Shown here: one piece after another, positions 44,897 to 52,918 of the stretch
Position numbering within the stretch: position 1 is the first letter of the stretch
Layout of the letters: each line of letters starts with the position of its first letter
Position numbers and translations under genes: made by a program
Source: an uncultured Flaviramulus sp.
Lineage (GTDB): Bacteria > Bacteroidota > Bacteroidia > Flavobacteriales > Flavobacteriaceae
Length of the DNA: 64,000 bases
Assembly: GCA_947501105.1 (NCBI GenBank)
Contig: CANMUP010000003.1
Location: 496,001 to 560,000 of the forward strand
Reading direction: 5' to 3'
Notes under the pieces: generated by a model
Databases searched by the model: none
What the model saw: only the letters and a program-made list of their open reading frames with translations
What the model was told of the DNA's origin: nothing

Positions 44897-45544
44897 TTAG
44901 TTTTTCTTATATCGATTTCTCCCCATATTAAAAACTCCTACTTTAATACCTAAACCTGCTGAGAATCCATCAATTCTTGATAAAGAATAATCTGGTCTAA
45001 AGTCAACTTTACTAGAAAATCGATATTTAATACCTACTTCTAACTGTAAATATCTCGAAATATTATATAATGCGTTTATTCCTGGCTCAACTACAAAAAT
45101 GGCCTTCCATCTGTCATCATCAAAATCATCTTCATTAATAAGGTTTTCTTCTAATAAATCAATTCCACCGCCACCAACAAGCAAAGGGAATGATAAATTT
45201 ACTTTTGATTTGCTAAATAAAATGGGCTCTAAATGTAAACCACCATATGCACCAACTAAATCTCTATTATTAATAAAAGGTCCAGGTAGATTTACATCAG
45301 AATAAAATCCGACGCCTACAAAACCAACTTCAAATTGTTGATTTGCTACATAAGCGACTTTAAAACTTGTTGAATAGGTATCTACTTTATTGATTTTCCC
45401 ATAATGAAATGCCAAGCCCATGTATACACCATGAACGGTGTTCTTTCTATCATTAAATTCTATATATTCGTCAGATTCTTGTGCGTTTATTTTGCATACT
45501 GCACATAAAATGAGTGAAAGAAAAACAAGTTTAATTTGATTCAT
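44897..45544 (-). CDS. Outer-membrane beta-barrel protein (porin-like)
   Basis: 215 aa from the ATG at 45544 (MNQIKLVFLS...). The longer frame would run into the promoter box and lacks sense. Signal peptide 1-21 (INAQ end), then strands with alternating hydrophobic and aromatic residues (GVYMGLAFHYGKI; FEVGFVGVGFY; LEVGIKYRFSSKVDF), and C-terminal GLGIKVGVFNMG. Typical 8-stranded barrel size. The ECF-type box 45574-45601 is 30 nt upstream. It lies directly after the sigma / anti-sigma / DUF4097 operon. Confidence 0.8.
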   Translation of the reverse strand: MNQIKLVFLSLILCAVCKINAQESDEYIEFNDRKNTVHGVYMGLAFHYGKINKVDTYSTSFKVAYVANQQFEVGFVGVGFYSDVNLPGPFINNRDLVGAYGGLHLEPILFSKSKVNLSFPLLVGGGGIDLLEENLINEDDFDDDRWKAIFVVEPGINALYNISRYLQLEVGIKYRFSSKVDFRPDYSLSRIDGFSAGLGIKVGVFNMGRNRYKKN

Positions 45545-45573
45545 AGTTTTTTGTTTGATGAAGTTACTATATA

Positions 45574-45601
45574 TAGACAACCAAAAAAGGAATAGGTTGC
45601 A
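45574..45601 (-). promoter_or_regulatory. ECF-type promoter of the barrel gene
   Basis: On the minus strand TGCAAC - 16 nt - TGTCTA, identical in both boxes and spacing to the promoter of the ECF sigma operon at 47843-47870. Confidence 0.7.
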
Positions 45602-45632
45602 TACGTGTTTGATTTTTTTTTTACTTAGTCAG

Positions 45633-46718
45633 CTATTCTTTTAAAGTTATAATACCCTTTTTTCCTGTGAACGTAAATACACCAAGATTGACTTTACCGT
45701 AAATAGCATTAACCTTTCTTATTCTTTTGCCTTTATCTAACATTGTAGTGTTAATATTATAAAACGTTTTAGGCAAGCGTAATAAGCCCTGTTCTAATGT
45801 GGCATCAAGCTTAAATGCTAAACCGGATATGTTTAAATTTATATCTGATGATTCCTGATTGATGGTTATCACAGCATCTGATTGATTTATTTTTGATACT
45901 CTAAGTTCGGCAACCCTCATGATCAAATCAATATTGCTATTAATTTCATTTATTTCTGCGTTAGAAAACATCAGCTCTCCATGCATTACATCAACGTGTT
46001 CAATTGAAATTTCGTCTTTGCTGGAAACTAATTCTAAATCTGTCACATTACCAATATCTATAGTGCTTCCGCTAGACTTTAATAATAAATCTTTAGATTC
46101 TTCAATACTAATATTTCCATTTTTCACACTAATTGAACCATAAGTAATAGACTTTGCCCTTAGCTTTCCAAACTTAATATCAATATTTGCATTGGTGATT
46201 GACTCGTTAACCCAAAGGTCTCCATGTTGTAAATTTGCTTTTAGTTTTCCTGTCCAGTTTTCTAAAATTACATCACCAAATTTATTAGTTAAATCAATCT
46301 CAGCATTAATAGGCATGTAAATGGTGTAATTAATTTCAACGTCACTTTTATCTAAATCAAAAGGATTTACTTTGTTAAAATATCTAGAAAAAAGACTTTT
46401 GCTTTTATCTGAAATTTCAGAAGTTATGCTTATAAAGTTTCCTGCCTCCTTAATATCTGTATCTATTCTATCTAAAATACCTTTTGCTTTATCCTTTTTC
46501 TTGTTAGTTACCTTTATATTTATGGTTAGCTTTATCCTGTTTTGTTCCCAACCATTAACTATTATATTGCCATATTTATTGTTTAAATGTAGCTCACCAG
46601 CATTAGTCATTTTAAATGTTTTCTCAATCTTTTTTGTTAGAGTTTCCTGCGAATGCATTGAGAAACCTATCATCAATAAAACAAGTAATACTATTTTTTT
46701 ATAACATGTATACATCAT
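45633..46718 (-). CDS. DUF4097 family exported protein (putative adhesin-like)
   Basis: About 361 aa from the ATG at 46718; a GTG one codon earlier is less likely. Signal peptide 1-23 (SMHSQ end) and then a long right-handed-beta-helix-like pattern of short strands (LTNKFGDVILENWTGKLKANLQHGDLWVNE; ISIEESKDLLLKSSGSTIDIGNVTDLELVSSKDEISIEHV) as in DUF4097/GIN domain proteins. Third gene of the sigma operon; the start overlaps the end of the anti-sigma-like gene by 20 nt, so coupled translation. Probably an envelope sensor or effector. Confidence 0.82.
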   Translation of the reverse strand: MMYTCYKKIVLLVLLMIGFSMHSQETLTKKIEKTFKMTNAGELHLNNKYGNIIVNGWEQNRIKLTINIKVTNKKKDKAKGILDRIDTDIKEAGNFISITSEISDKSKSLFSRYFNKVNPFDLDKSDVEINYTIYMPINAEIDLTNKFGDVILENWTGKLKANLQHGDLWVNESITNANIDIKFGKLRAKSITYGSISVKNGNISIEESKDLLLKSSGSTIDIGNVTDLELVSSKDEISIEHVDVMHGELMFSNAEINEINSNIDLIMRVAELRVSKINQSDAVITINQESSDINLNISGLAFKLDATLEQGLLRLPKTFYNINTTMLDKGKRIRKVNAIYGKVNLGVFTFTGKKGIITLKE

Positions 46719-47241
46719 CACTTTCCATTTTTTTAGAACTATTAATTTGCTTTAATAAGTTCTCTATTAATTCAATTCGTTTCTTATAATTAATTACAAT
46801 AGCCTCCAATACACGCTCGGAGTCTAAGTCTTTTTGTAGTTCTTGTTTTAGTACTTCGTATTCATCATCCAATTCATCCATAAAAAGTAAAAATGCTTTT
46901 TTCTCTTCAGATGATAATTGTGTGTTATTTTCAACAAGCTTTACATGATATGCAACTAATCCCTTATAATGCATATCAATATCGCTTAACTCTTGTGATG
47001 CAAAGCTGTTTTGCTCACTAGAACTATTTAACCCAATATTAATTAAGGAGAATAAACCTAAAGCAATAATAATAGTAGCAGCTATTTTGAATACAGGGGT
47101 ATTCCATAACCTTATGGCCCTTACTTTTTGCTCTGGCGATTCTAATCTAGATTCAATGTTAGCCCAAAGTTTACTTTTATCAGCTTTGTATACATCAAAA
47201 AGGGCTTTATTTTCTTTTATATTTTTTTCGAAATTATCCAT
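46699..47241 (-). CDS. Anti-sigma-factor-like single-pass membrane protein
   Basis: 180 aa. Cytoplasmic N-terminus of about 48 residues (FEKNIKENKALFDVYKADKSKLWANIESRL), one membrane segment about 51-70 (VFKIAATIIIALGLFSLINI), and a helical periplasmic part to 180 with strong coiled-coil character. No zinc HxxxCxxC motif. Position right after an ECF sigma gene (ATAATGG overlap of stop and start) and topology make it the likely anti-sigma factor. Confidence 0.8.
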   Translation of the reverse strand: MDNFEKNIKENKALFDVYKADKSKLWANIESRLESPEQKVRAIRLWNTPVFKIAATIIIALGLFSLINIGLNSSSEQNSFASQELSDIDMHYKGLVAYHVKLVENNTQLSSEEKKAFLLFMDELDDEYEVLKQELQKDLDSERVLEAIVINYKKRIELIENLLKQINSSKKMESDDVYML

Positions 47242-47783
47242 TATAGTGTCTTTACAATTTCAATTAATTTTTTCTTAGCTCTGTGGTATTGCGATTTTGA
47301 GGTAGATGATGAAATGTTCAAAATCTCACCAATTTCTATATGATCGTAACCTTCAATTAAATAAAGGCTTATAATTTGTTGGTAACCTGCGGGTAATAAT
47401 CGTATTCCTTTAATAACTTTCTTTATTTCCATTACTGGAGCTTCATCTTCATTATCCTCAGCTTTTATGCGATACATCTGGTCATCAATAGGCGTTGCGA
47501 GTATTCTTCGCTTTTTTAAGTGGTTAATACTTTTATTTATTATGATTCTTTTTAACCAAGACCCAAATGTGCTTTCATATTTAAAAGAATCTAACTTATT
47601 AAAGGCTTCAACAAAACTATCTTGTACAATATCTTCGGCATCTTCTTTTATACGCACCATTCTCATACTTATATTATACATAGCATCAACATATAGCTCA
47701 TAAAGCTTATATTGCGAATTCCTATCTCCTAACTTGCTTTGTTCTACAAGCTCTTTATGAGTATATAATATGTTGGTTTCCAA
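47241..47783 (-). CDS. ECF (extracytoplasmic function) RNA polymerase sigma factor
   Basis: 180 aa. Region 2 (about 25-95: YELYVDAMYNISMRMVRIKEDAEDIVQDSFVEAF; FGSWLKRIIINKSINHLKKR) and region 4 (about 125-178: PAGYQQIISLYLIEGYDHIEIGEILNISSSTSKSQYHRAKKKL). The only start that keeps region 2 whole is TTG at 47783: no in-frame ATG exists between it and the preceding stop, and the first internal ATG falls inside region 2. The downstream anti-sigma-like and DUF4097 genes are translationally coupled. It is preceded by its own ECF-type box, so likely autoregulated. Confidence 0.93.
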   Translation of the reverse strand: METNILYTHKELVEQSKLGDRNSQYKLYELYVDAMYNISMRMVRIKEDAEDIVQDSFVEAFNKLDSFKYESTFGSWLKRIIINKSINHLKKRRILATPIDDQMYRIKAEDNEDEAPVMEIKKVIKGIRLLPAGYQQIISLYLIEGYDHIEIGEILNISSSTSKSQYHRAKKKLIEIVKTL

Positions 47784-47842
47784 TTGGGTTTTAGTGGCTC
47801 AAATTCGTTCTAAAAATACTTCTATTTTCTAAGCTATTATTA

Positions 47843-47870
47843 TAGACAATACAAAAATCAAAAGGTTGCA
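47843..47870 (-). promoter_or_regulatory. ECF-type promoter of the sigma operon
   Basis: On the minus strand TGCAAC (47865-47870) - 16 nt - TGTCTA (47843-47848), 59 nt before the TTG start. Box sequences equal to those of the barrel gene. Confidence 0.7.
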
Positions 47871-47916
47871 TTTATAATTAAAATATTATAGCTCTTTTAT
47901 TTGTATATACTTATAA

Positions 47917-47956
47917 AGTTTTGACAACTCTAAGGTTATTTGTAGTTTTGACAACT
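47917..47956 (+). repeat. Direct repeat AGTTTTGACAACT upstream of the GT9 gene
   Basis: The 13-mer occurs at 47917-47929 and 47944-47956, spaced 27 nt start to start, 32 nt before the GT9 start codon. Could be a regulator binding pair. Confidence 0.4.
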
Positions 47957-47987
47957 TTAAAAACAGACTTCCTCAAGAATCAAATTT

Positions 47988-49037
47988 ATGAAAGTACCAA
48001 ATAGTATAAATGTATACAGAAGAAAGATTATGCATTTTATTACCAAAAATATTGGTAGTTCTCAAACCGAACCAAAATTTGATACGAATACGAAAATTGA
48101 AATAAATAAAGTGTTGATTATAAGACCTAATCACAGGTTGGGTAATCAGTTGCTTTTAACACCAATAGTTCAAGAAGTTATTAATACATTCCCTGATTGC
48201 AAAATTGATTTATTTGTAAAAGGAGGTGTAGTTTACCCTGTTTTTGAAAACTATAAAGAAATAGATAACATCTTTCAGCTTCCTAAAAAACCATTTAATC
48301 ACTTGATTAAGTATATTAAATGCTGGATTTCAATAAAAAGAAAAGATTATGATTTGGTTATAAATGGTGACAAAAACTCATCATCAGGACGATTACTTAC
48401 ACAAATTTCTAATGCGAATTATAAAGTTTTTGGAGACGTAAATGAAGCTATTCAACTAAAGCATGATGATTACGAACACATTGCTAAATACCCAGTTTAT
48501 AATTTACGTCATTATTTGACTAAAATAGGCTATAAAGACAATAATAGTGATGTACCTGTTTTAAATATTAAGTTGAATGATTCTGAATTGTTAGAAGGCA
48601 AAAAAAGACTAAAGGATATTGTTAAAAATGATAAAAAAACCATTTGTATTTATACAAATGCTACTGGAAATAAATGTTATTCTGAAGAATGGTGGAATAC
48701 ATTTTATACGCGGTTAAAAAATGAGTATGAAACCGAATTTAATATCATTGAAATGCTACCTATTGAAAACATTTCAAAAATAAACTTTAAAGCTACACAC
48801 TTTTACAGTAAAGATATTCGAGAAATGGGAGCTATTATTAAAAATACAACTGTGTTTATTGCTGCCGATAATGGTGTTATGCATTTGGCCAGTGCATCGT
48901 TAACGCCAACAATTGGCTTCTTTTCGGTTACTAATGAAAAAATTTATGCACCGTACGGAAATGGTAGTATCGCTCTAAATACGAATGAAAGTAATATTGA
49001 TAATTGGTTTACAACAATTAGAAATATTCTTCGCTAA
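47988..49037 (+). CDS. Glycosyltransferase family 9 (heptosyltransferase-like)
   Basis: 349 aa GT-B enzyme. N-terminal IIRPNHRLGNQLLLTPIV and FPDCKIDLFVKGG; C-terminal sugar-nucleotide site AADNGVMHLASASLTPTIGFF. Family 9 enzymes add heptose or other sugars to lipopolysaccharide inner core; acceptor here unknown. Cytoplasmic face of the membrane. Its 3' end overlaps the convergent peptidase gene by 4 nt. Confidence 0.9.
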   Translation: MKVPNSINVYRRKIMHFITKNIGSSQTEPKFDTNTKIEINKVLIIRPNHRLGNQLLLTPIVQEVINTFPDCKIDLFVKGGVVYPVFENYKEIDNIFQLPKKPFNHLIKYIKCWISIKRKDYDLVINGDKNSSSGRLLTQISNANYKVFGDVNEAIQLKHDDYEHIAKYPVYNLRHYLTKIGYKDNNSDVPVLNIKLNDSELLEGKKRLKDIVKNDKKTICIYTNATGNKCYSEEWWNTFYTRLKNEYETEFNIIEMLPIENISKINFKATHFYSKDIREMGAIIKNTTVFIAADNGVMHLASASLTPTIGFFSVTNEKIYAPYGNGSIALNTNESNIDNWFTTIRNILR

Positions 49038-49948
49038 AAAGTATATTCTAAAACGAGTTTTTGACCAACTCTAATAGGAGTTGTTTTTTTTATATAGTTG
49101 CTTTTACATATAGAAGCAATAGATAAATTGTTTTTTGATGAAATTTCAGAGAGCGTATCTCCACGCCTTACTATATACACTTGTTTACGTTTTTCTAAAC
49201 TAGCAATAGCTTCTTCTTTTGTGCTTAAAACAGTTATTTTTGTTTGCCTTTTTGAGCTGTGCAACCCAGGCTGTACCCAGTTATTTGTGACCCATATGTT
49301 TTTGGAACGCACTAAGTTATCTTTTCCAAAATCAAATAAATACTCTGGGTTAATTGCAATCCCTTTGTAGTTTATAACCAGATGCAAATGGCTTCCTCTA
49401 GCATTACCAGATACACCGCCTTTACCAAGAAGTTGTCCCTGCTTTACAGTATCATTTGCTTTAACCGAATACTTGGATAAATGCGCATACACAGTTTCTA
49501 AGCCATTATAGTGCCTTACTATTACTGTTCTTCCATGCCCTGAATTGTATTTTGCAAAACGGACTATACCATCAAACATAGCTACTACACTATCGCCAGT
49601 TACAAGATCTATATCAATTCCTCTATGAGCTCTTCCTCTTCGCCACCCATAACGAGATGTAATCACTTTTTTAAAAGCAATTGGAGGTGTGTAATTACTA
49701 TCAGTAAACTTAATTTCTATCGGAAAATTAATTTTTGCTTTCTTATAAGGGTTATAGACATTAGTATTCCAATACTCTTTTTTGATACTAATAATTGGTT
49801 TAGTCTTTTTTGTAGAGTCCTTAATACTATCAACTGTTTCACTATGCGGAAAATTTGATAGGTCTATTAAATTTAGTGAGTTTGGGTTGGTTTGACCAAA
49901 ACTACAAAAGGTTAGTATTAACAGGGCTAGGGTTGTTAATAATTTCAT
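49034..49948 (-). CDS. M23 family peptidase with C-terminal LysM
   Basis: 304 aa from the ATG at 49948 (a TTG five codons earlier is less likely). Signal peptide; M23 LytM domain about 110-215 with YGWRRGRAHRGIDIDL (His and Asp zinc ligands) and SHLHLVINYKG (HxH); LysM about 255-302 (YIVRRGDTLSEISSKNNLSIASICKSN). Cleaves peptidoglycan cross-links at the cell wall. Confidence 0.93.
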   Translation of the reverse strand: MKLLTTLALLILTFCSFGQTNPNSLNLIDLSNFPHSETVDSIKDSTKKTKPIISIKKEYWNTNVYNPYKKAKINFPIEIKFTDSNYTPPIAFKKVITSRYGWRRGRAHRGIDIDLVTGDSVVAMFDGIVRFAKYNSGHGRTVIVRHYNGLETVYAHLSKYSVKANDTVKQGQLLGKGGVSGNARGSHLHLVINYKGIAINPEYLFDFGKDNLVRSKNIWVTNNWVQPGLHSSKRQTKITVLSTKEEAIASLEKRKQVYIVRRGDTLSEISSKNNLSIASICKSNYIKKTTPIRVGQKLVLEYTF

Positions 49949-50229
49949 ATTGTAAAATTTCAATGATGCAAAACAATTGATTGCATTATGAACTGTGTTA
50001 GGATTAATTTTTTGACTTACGAATTTAAATTAAAATAACGTAAAATATGTTAATGTATTGTTAGATTTTTTTATTTCACTTATTTCCAAGAACTTAAAAA
50101 ATAATGTTCTTTTATCGATGATTTTAACCAACTAAATCATTTCATCGTTTAATTTGTGGAGTTAATAAGATTTTTAGTTTTATATAGAGCTAATCAGTTA
50201 ATTTTAAACAAATTATAAATTTCAGCCCC

Positions 50230-50847
50230 ATGAAAAATCTAATTACTCTTTTTTGTTTAGTTTGTTTTATATCTACTTTTCAAACTATTAACGCCCAAGA
50301 AGCTTCAGATGATATCCCTGCAAATTATAAGAAGCGTAGCCCTATTTACGATTACTCGGAAAAACAATTAAATAGTGTTGATACTATTCCAGACTTTGCA
50401 TCCAGATCAAATAAACTTAAAATTACTGGAACCATTTATGAAAATGATGGTGTAACCCCAGCAAAAAATGTACTTTTATTTATAAATCAAGCAGACGAGG
50501 ATGGCAATTTTGAATTAAAAAGACATAACAAAAAGCGCTATGTAAAGCATAGGGGATGGGTAAGAACTGATGCAGATGGACGTTATACATTTTATACCTT
50601 TGTACCAGGAAAATATATATTCGGAAATGAGTTGACTCAAATTCACCCAATTATTAAGGAACCTAGTAAGCCAGAATATAAGATTGAATCCTTTGTTTTT
50701 GATAACGACCCATTATTAACTAAATCTTGTCGCTCAAAAATTGAAGAAACAAATCCTAACAGAATTCTTAAACTCGATAAAAAAGAAGGTTTGTTTGTTG
50801 CAAATAGAGATATCATTTTAGGCAAAGAACTAGAGATCTATAAATAG
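50230..50847 (+). CDS. Intradiol ring-cleavage dioxygenase-like protein, exported
   Basis: 205 aa, signal peptide ending TINAQ. The core resembles the C-terminal dioxygenase fold: KITGTIYENDGVTPAKNVLLFI, WVRTDADGRYTFYTFVPGKY, then QIHPIIKEP. Classical enzymes bind iron by Tyr/Tyr/His-x-His; here only one His remains in that position (QIH), so catalysis as a catechol dioxygenase is doubtful. Extracellular relatives in Bacteroidota have unknown substrates. Confidence 0.7.
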   Translation: MKNLITLFCLVCFISTFQTINAQEASDDIPANYKKRSPIYDYSEKQLNSVDTIPDFASRSNKLKITGTIYENDGVTPAKNVLLFINQADEDGNFELKRHNKKRYVKHRGWVRTDADGRYTFYTFVPGKYIFGNELTQIHPIIKEPSKPEYKIESFVFDNDPLLTKSCRSKIEETNPNRILKLDKKEGLFVANRDIILGKELEIYK

Positions 50848-50853
50848 GTCTCT
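50832..50853 (+). terminator. Short hairpin at the end of the dioxygenase-like gene
   Basis: AGAGATC - 8 nt - GGTCTCT, spanning the stop codon, with only a short T-rich tail. Weak terminator candidate. Confidence 0.3.
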
Positions 50854-50959
50854 TCTCTCTAAATAATTTAAAAGACCAACTCTCTCTTGTAGTAATTATT
50901 AAGCTTATTACTTTAGGATAGCTATTACTATAAATTAATAAAGTGTTTTTTCAATTAGT

Positions 50960-51328
50960 TTATTCAATAATTTCTCCCTTTTCTTCAACTACAATCTTTC
51001 CCCATTCAGCAATGGCAGTTAAAACAGGTACTAAACTTTCACCAAATGGTGTTAAAGCATATTCTACTTTTAAAGGTGGTTTTTTAGTATAAACCTTTCT
51101 CGTTATCAATCCATCTTGTTCTAATTTTTTCAATTGTAAACTCAAGGTGCGCTCTGTAATTGTTGAAATTAATTTATAAAGTTCATTATAGCGTTTTTTA
51201 CCATCTATTAGATAAATTAAAATAACACTTTTCCATTTACCACCAATAAGTTCCATGGCAATACTTGTGGTACATGAAAATAGTTTGTCATTATATTTTA
51301 TAAGCCGCTTTTTTAGTTCTACTTCCAT
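50960..51328 (-). CDS. HxlR family winged-helix regulator
   Basis: 122 aa. HxlR pattern: CTTSIAMELIGGKWKSVILIYLIDGKKRYNELYKLI, then TERTLSLQLKKLEQDGLITRKVY and VEYALTPFGESLVPVLTAIAEWG. One Cys near the N-terminus could be redox sensing as in some HypR/YodB relatives. Divergent from a nitroreductase gene, with two matching operator-like dyads between them. Confidence 0.92.
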   Translation of the reverse strand: MEVELKKRLIKYNDKLFSCTTSIAMELIGGKWKSVILIYLIDGKKRYNELYKLISTITERTLSLQLKKLEQDGLITRKVYTKKPPLKVEYALTPFGESLVPVLTAIAEWGKIVVEEKGEIIE

Positions 51329-51377
51329 TCTTTATTATTTGCCTTAGCAAAATTACAATACTATAGTTAATTATACA

Positions 51378-51396
51378 ACTATACTTTTTATAGTAT
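51378..51396. promoter_or_regulatory. HxlR operator candidate, copy 1
   Basis: ACTATACTTTTTATAGTAT, a 19-nt dyad with ACTAT...ATAGT arms, 50 nt before the HxlR start. It differs from copy 2 at one position. Confidence 0.6.
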
Positions 51397-51478
51397 TTTT
51401 TATAAATATAAATATCTTATAATCAATAGATTATCAATTTTTTGCTTAAAAATATGAAACTATCATTTTTGACCGTTA

Positions 51479-51509
51479 TTGTGTGAATCATAAACTATAT
51501 ATACTTTTG
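51479..51509 (+). promoter_or_regulatory. Putative nitroreductase promoter
   Basis: TTG at 51479-51481 and TACTTTTG at 51502-51509 fit the -33/-7 pattern with a 20-nt spacer. A second TACTTTTG (51516-51523) lies inside operator copy 2, so a bound regulator would cover or flank the promoter. Confidence 0.5.
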
Positions 51510-51511
51510 CC

Positions 51512-51530
51512 ACTATACTTTTGATAGTAT
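51512..51530. promoter_or_regulatory. HxlR operator candidate, copy 2
   Basis: ACTATACTTTTGATAGTAT, 18 of 19 positions equal to copy 1, ending 36 nt before the nitroreductase ATG. Confidence 0.6.
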
Positions 51531-51566
51531 TATTGTATAATGAATAAAAGCTAATATTAAATTAAA

Positions 51567-52241
51567 ATGAATACACAAAACATTTCAAAAGAAAACATCC
51601 TAAATGCATTTCAATACAGACATGCAACCAAAGAATTTGATGATACTAAAAAAGTATCTGATGATGATATTAATTTTATTATGAAGACAGCAAATTTATC
51701 ACCAAGTTCTTTTGGTTTTGAACCTTGGCATTTTGTGGTGGTTCAAGATAAAGAATTGAGAGAATTATTAAAACCTGTTGCTTGGGGAGCTCCATTAAAA
51801 TTAGATACTGCCAGTCACTTTATACTAGGGTTAAGCATGAAAACATCTATGACTAAATGGAATTCAGAATACATCATGCATATGATGAAAAACGTGAAAC
51901 AATTACCAGACGATGCCATAGAAATATACTCTAAATTTTATCGAGAATTTCAAGAGCGTGATTTTAATTTAGATACAGATAAGAAATTATTCGATTGGGC
52001 TTCAAAACAAACTTACATCGCTTTAGCTAATATGATGACTTCCGCAGCATTAATAGGTATAGATAGTTGTCCTATTGAAGGATTTCATGAAGAAAAAGCT
52101 GAAGCCTTGTTAAAAGAGAAGTTTGGTATAGATACAGATAAGTACGGCTTGTCATATATGGTGGCATTCGGATTTAGAAAAGCTGAACCTCCACACGCTA
52201 AATCTAGACGAAATTTTGATGAGATTATTACTTGGAAATAG
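51567..52241 (+). CDS. NAD(P)H-dependent nitroreductase family oxidoreductase
   Basis: 224 aa FMN enzyme: FQYRHATKEFDDTKKV start, LSPSSFGFEPWHFVVVQD, AALIGIDSCPIEGF, and C-terminal MVAFGFRKAEPPHAKSRRNFDEII. Matches NfsB/YfkO-like nitroreductases that reduce quinones or nitro compounds. Divergent pairing with an HxlR regulator is the classic arrangement for electrophile- or quinone-responsive control. Confidence 0.92.
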   Translation: MNTQNISKENILNAFQYRHATKEFDDTKKVSDDDINFIMKTANLSPSSFGFEPWHFVVVQDKELRELLKPVAWGAPLKLDTASHFILGLSMKTSMTKWNSEYIMHMMKNVKQLPDDAIEIYSKFYREFQERDFNLDTDKKLFDWASKQTYIALANMMTSAALIGIDSCPIEGFHEEKAEALLKEKFGIDTDKYGLSYMVAFGFRKAEPPHAKSRRNFDEIITWK

Positions 52242-52298
52242 AATCAAAAATAGCAAAGCTAGTTAATCTTTGACTTGATAGTTTTTATTGAAAACTAA

Positions 52299-52859
52299 GT
52301 GCAAATAATGATCATGGATAGTGTTCTTAATGAGGGTGGGCATGAGGAATATTTAAGAAAAAATATGCTTTTAAATTATGGATTTAAAAACTCATATTAT
52401 AAACAAACTCCTCCAAATAACTTAGTTAACCATTATGGAGACATAAATAAAGATAATAGCATTGAAAACCTTTCTGCAGAAACCATAGAAACCACAAACT
52501 GGTATAGTGGAGATGATGGAATTTATGCGCCAATTGCTGAAGCTTCAGATTTCCTTGAAAAACTGATGAAAGGAGAAATACTGAACGAAAAAACACTTAA
52601 GGAAATGACAACTTGGAATGATGAAGATAAACCGGATTATGGATTAGGCTTAATGGTAGACTAAGGCTTTCCGTATAAATTTTTAATTGGTCATTCGGGT
52701 AGAGGTATAGGAATAACTACAGAGTTATATTATTTCCCAAAGCAAGATATGATTATAGGTATATTTTACAATACAGGGCTACGTTCTGGATTTGAAGAAA
52801 TTGGAAATGCATATTATAAAATGCGTAATAGAATTATGAAAAAAATATTTTTATTTTAA
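52299..52859 (+). pseudogene. Decayed serine hydrolase (beta-lactamase-like) gene
   Basis: An open stretch of 121 codons reads like the middle and end of a class C beta-lactamase-like protein (AEASDFLEKLMKGEILNEKTLKEMT, YGLGLMVD) and stops at 52662-52664. The same frame continues after the stop with PYKFLIGHSGRGIG, holding the third active-site motif (HSG), to a second stop at 52857-52859. The N-terminal SxxK part is missing and nothing coding precedes it, so the gene is truncated and interrupted. Confidence 0.75.
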
Positions 52860-52918
52860 TTGAAATTAAGCTGCTTATATTTTATTTTAATAGATTTACG
52901 TTTAAAGTCAAATTCTGC

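Noticed and set aside
45545-45580. Longer N-terminus of the outer-membrane barrel protein
   Set aside because: It would run over the downstream box of the ECF-type promoter and put residues ahead of a clear signal peptide.
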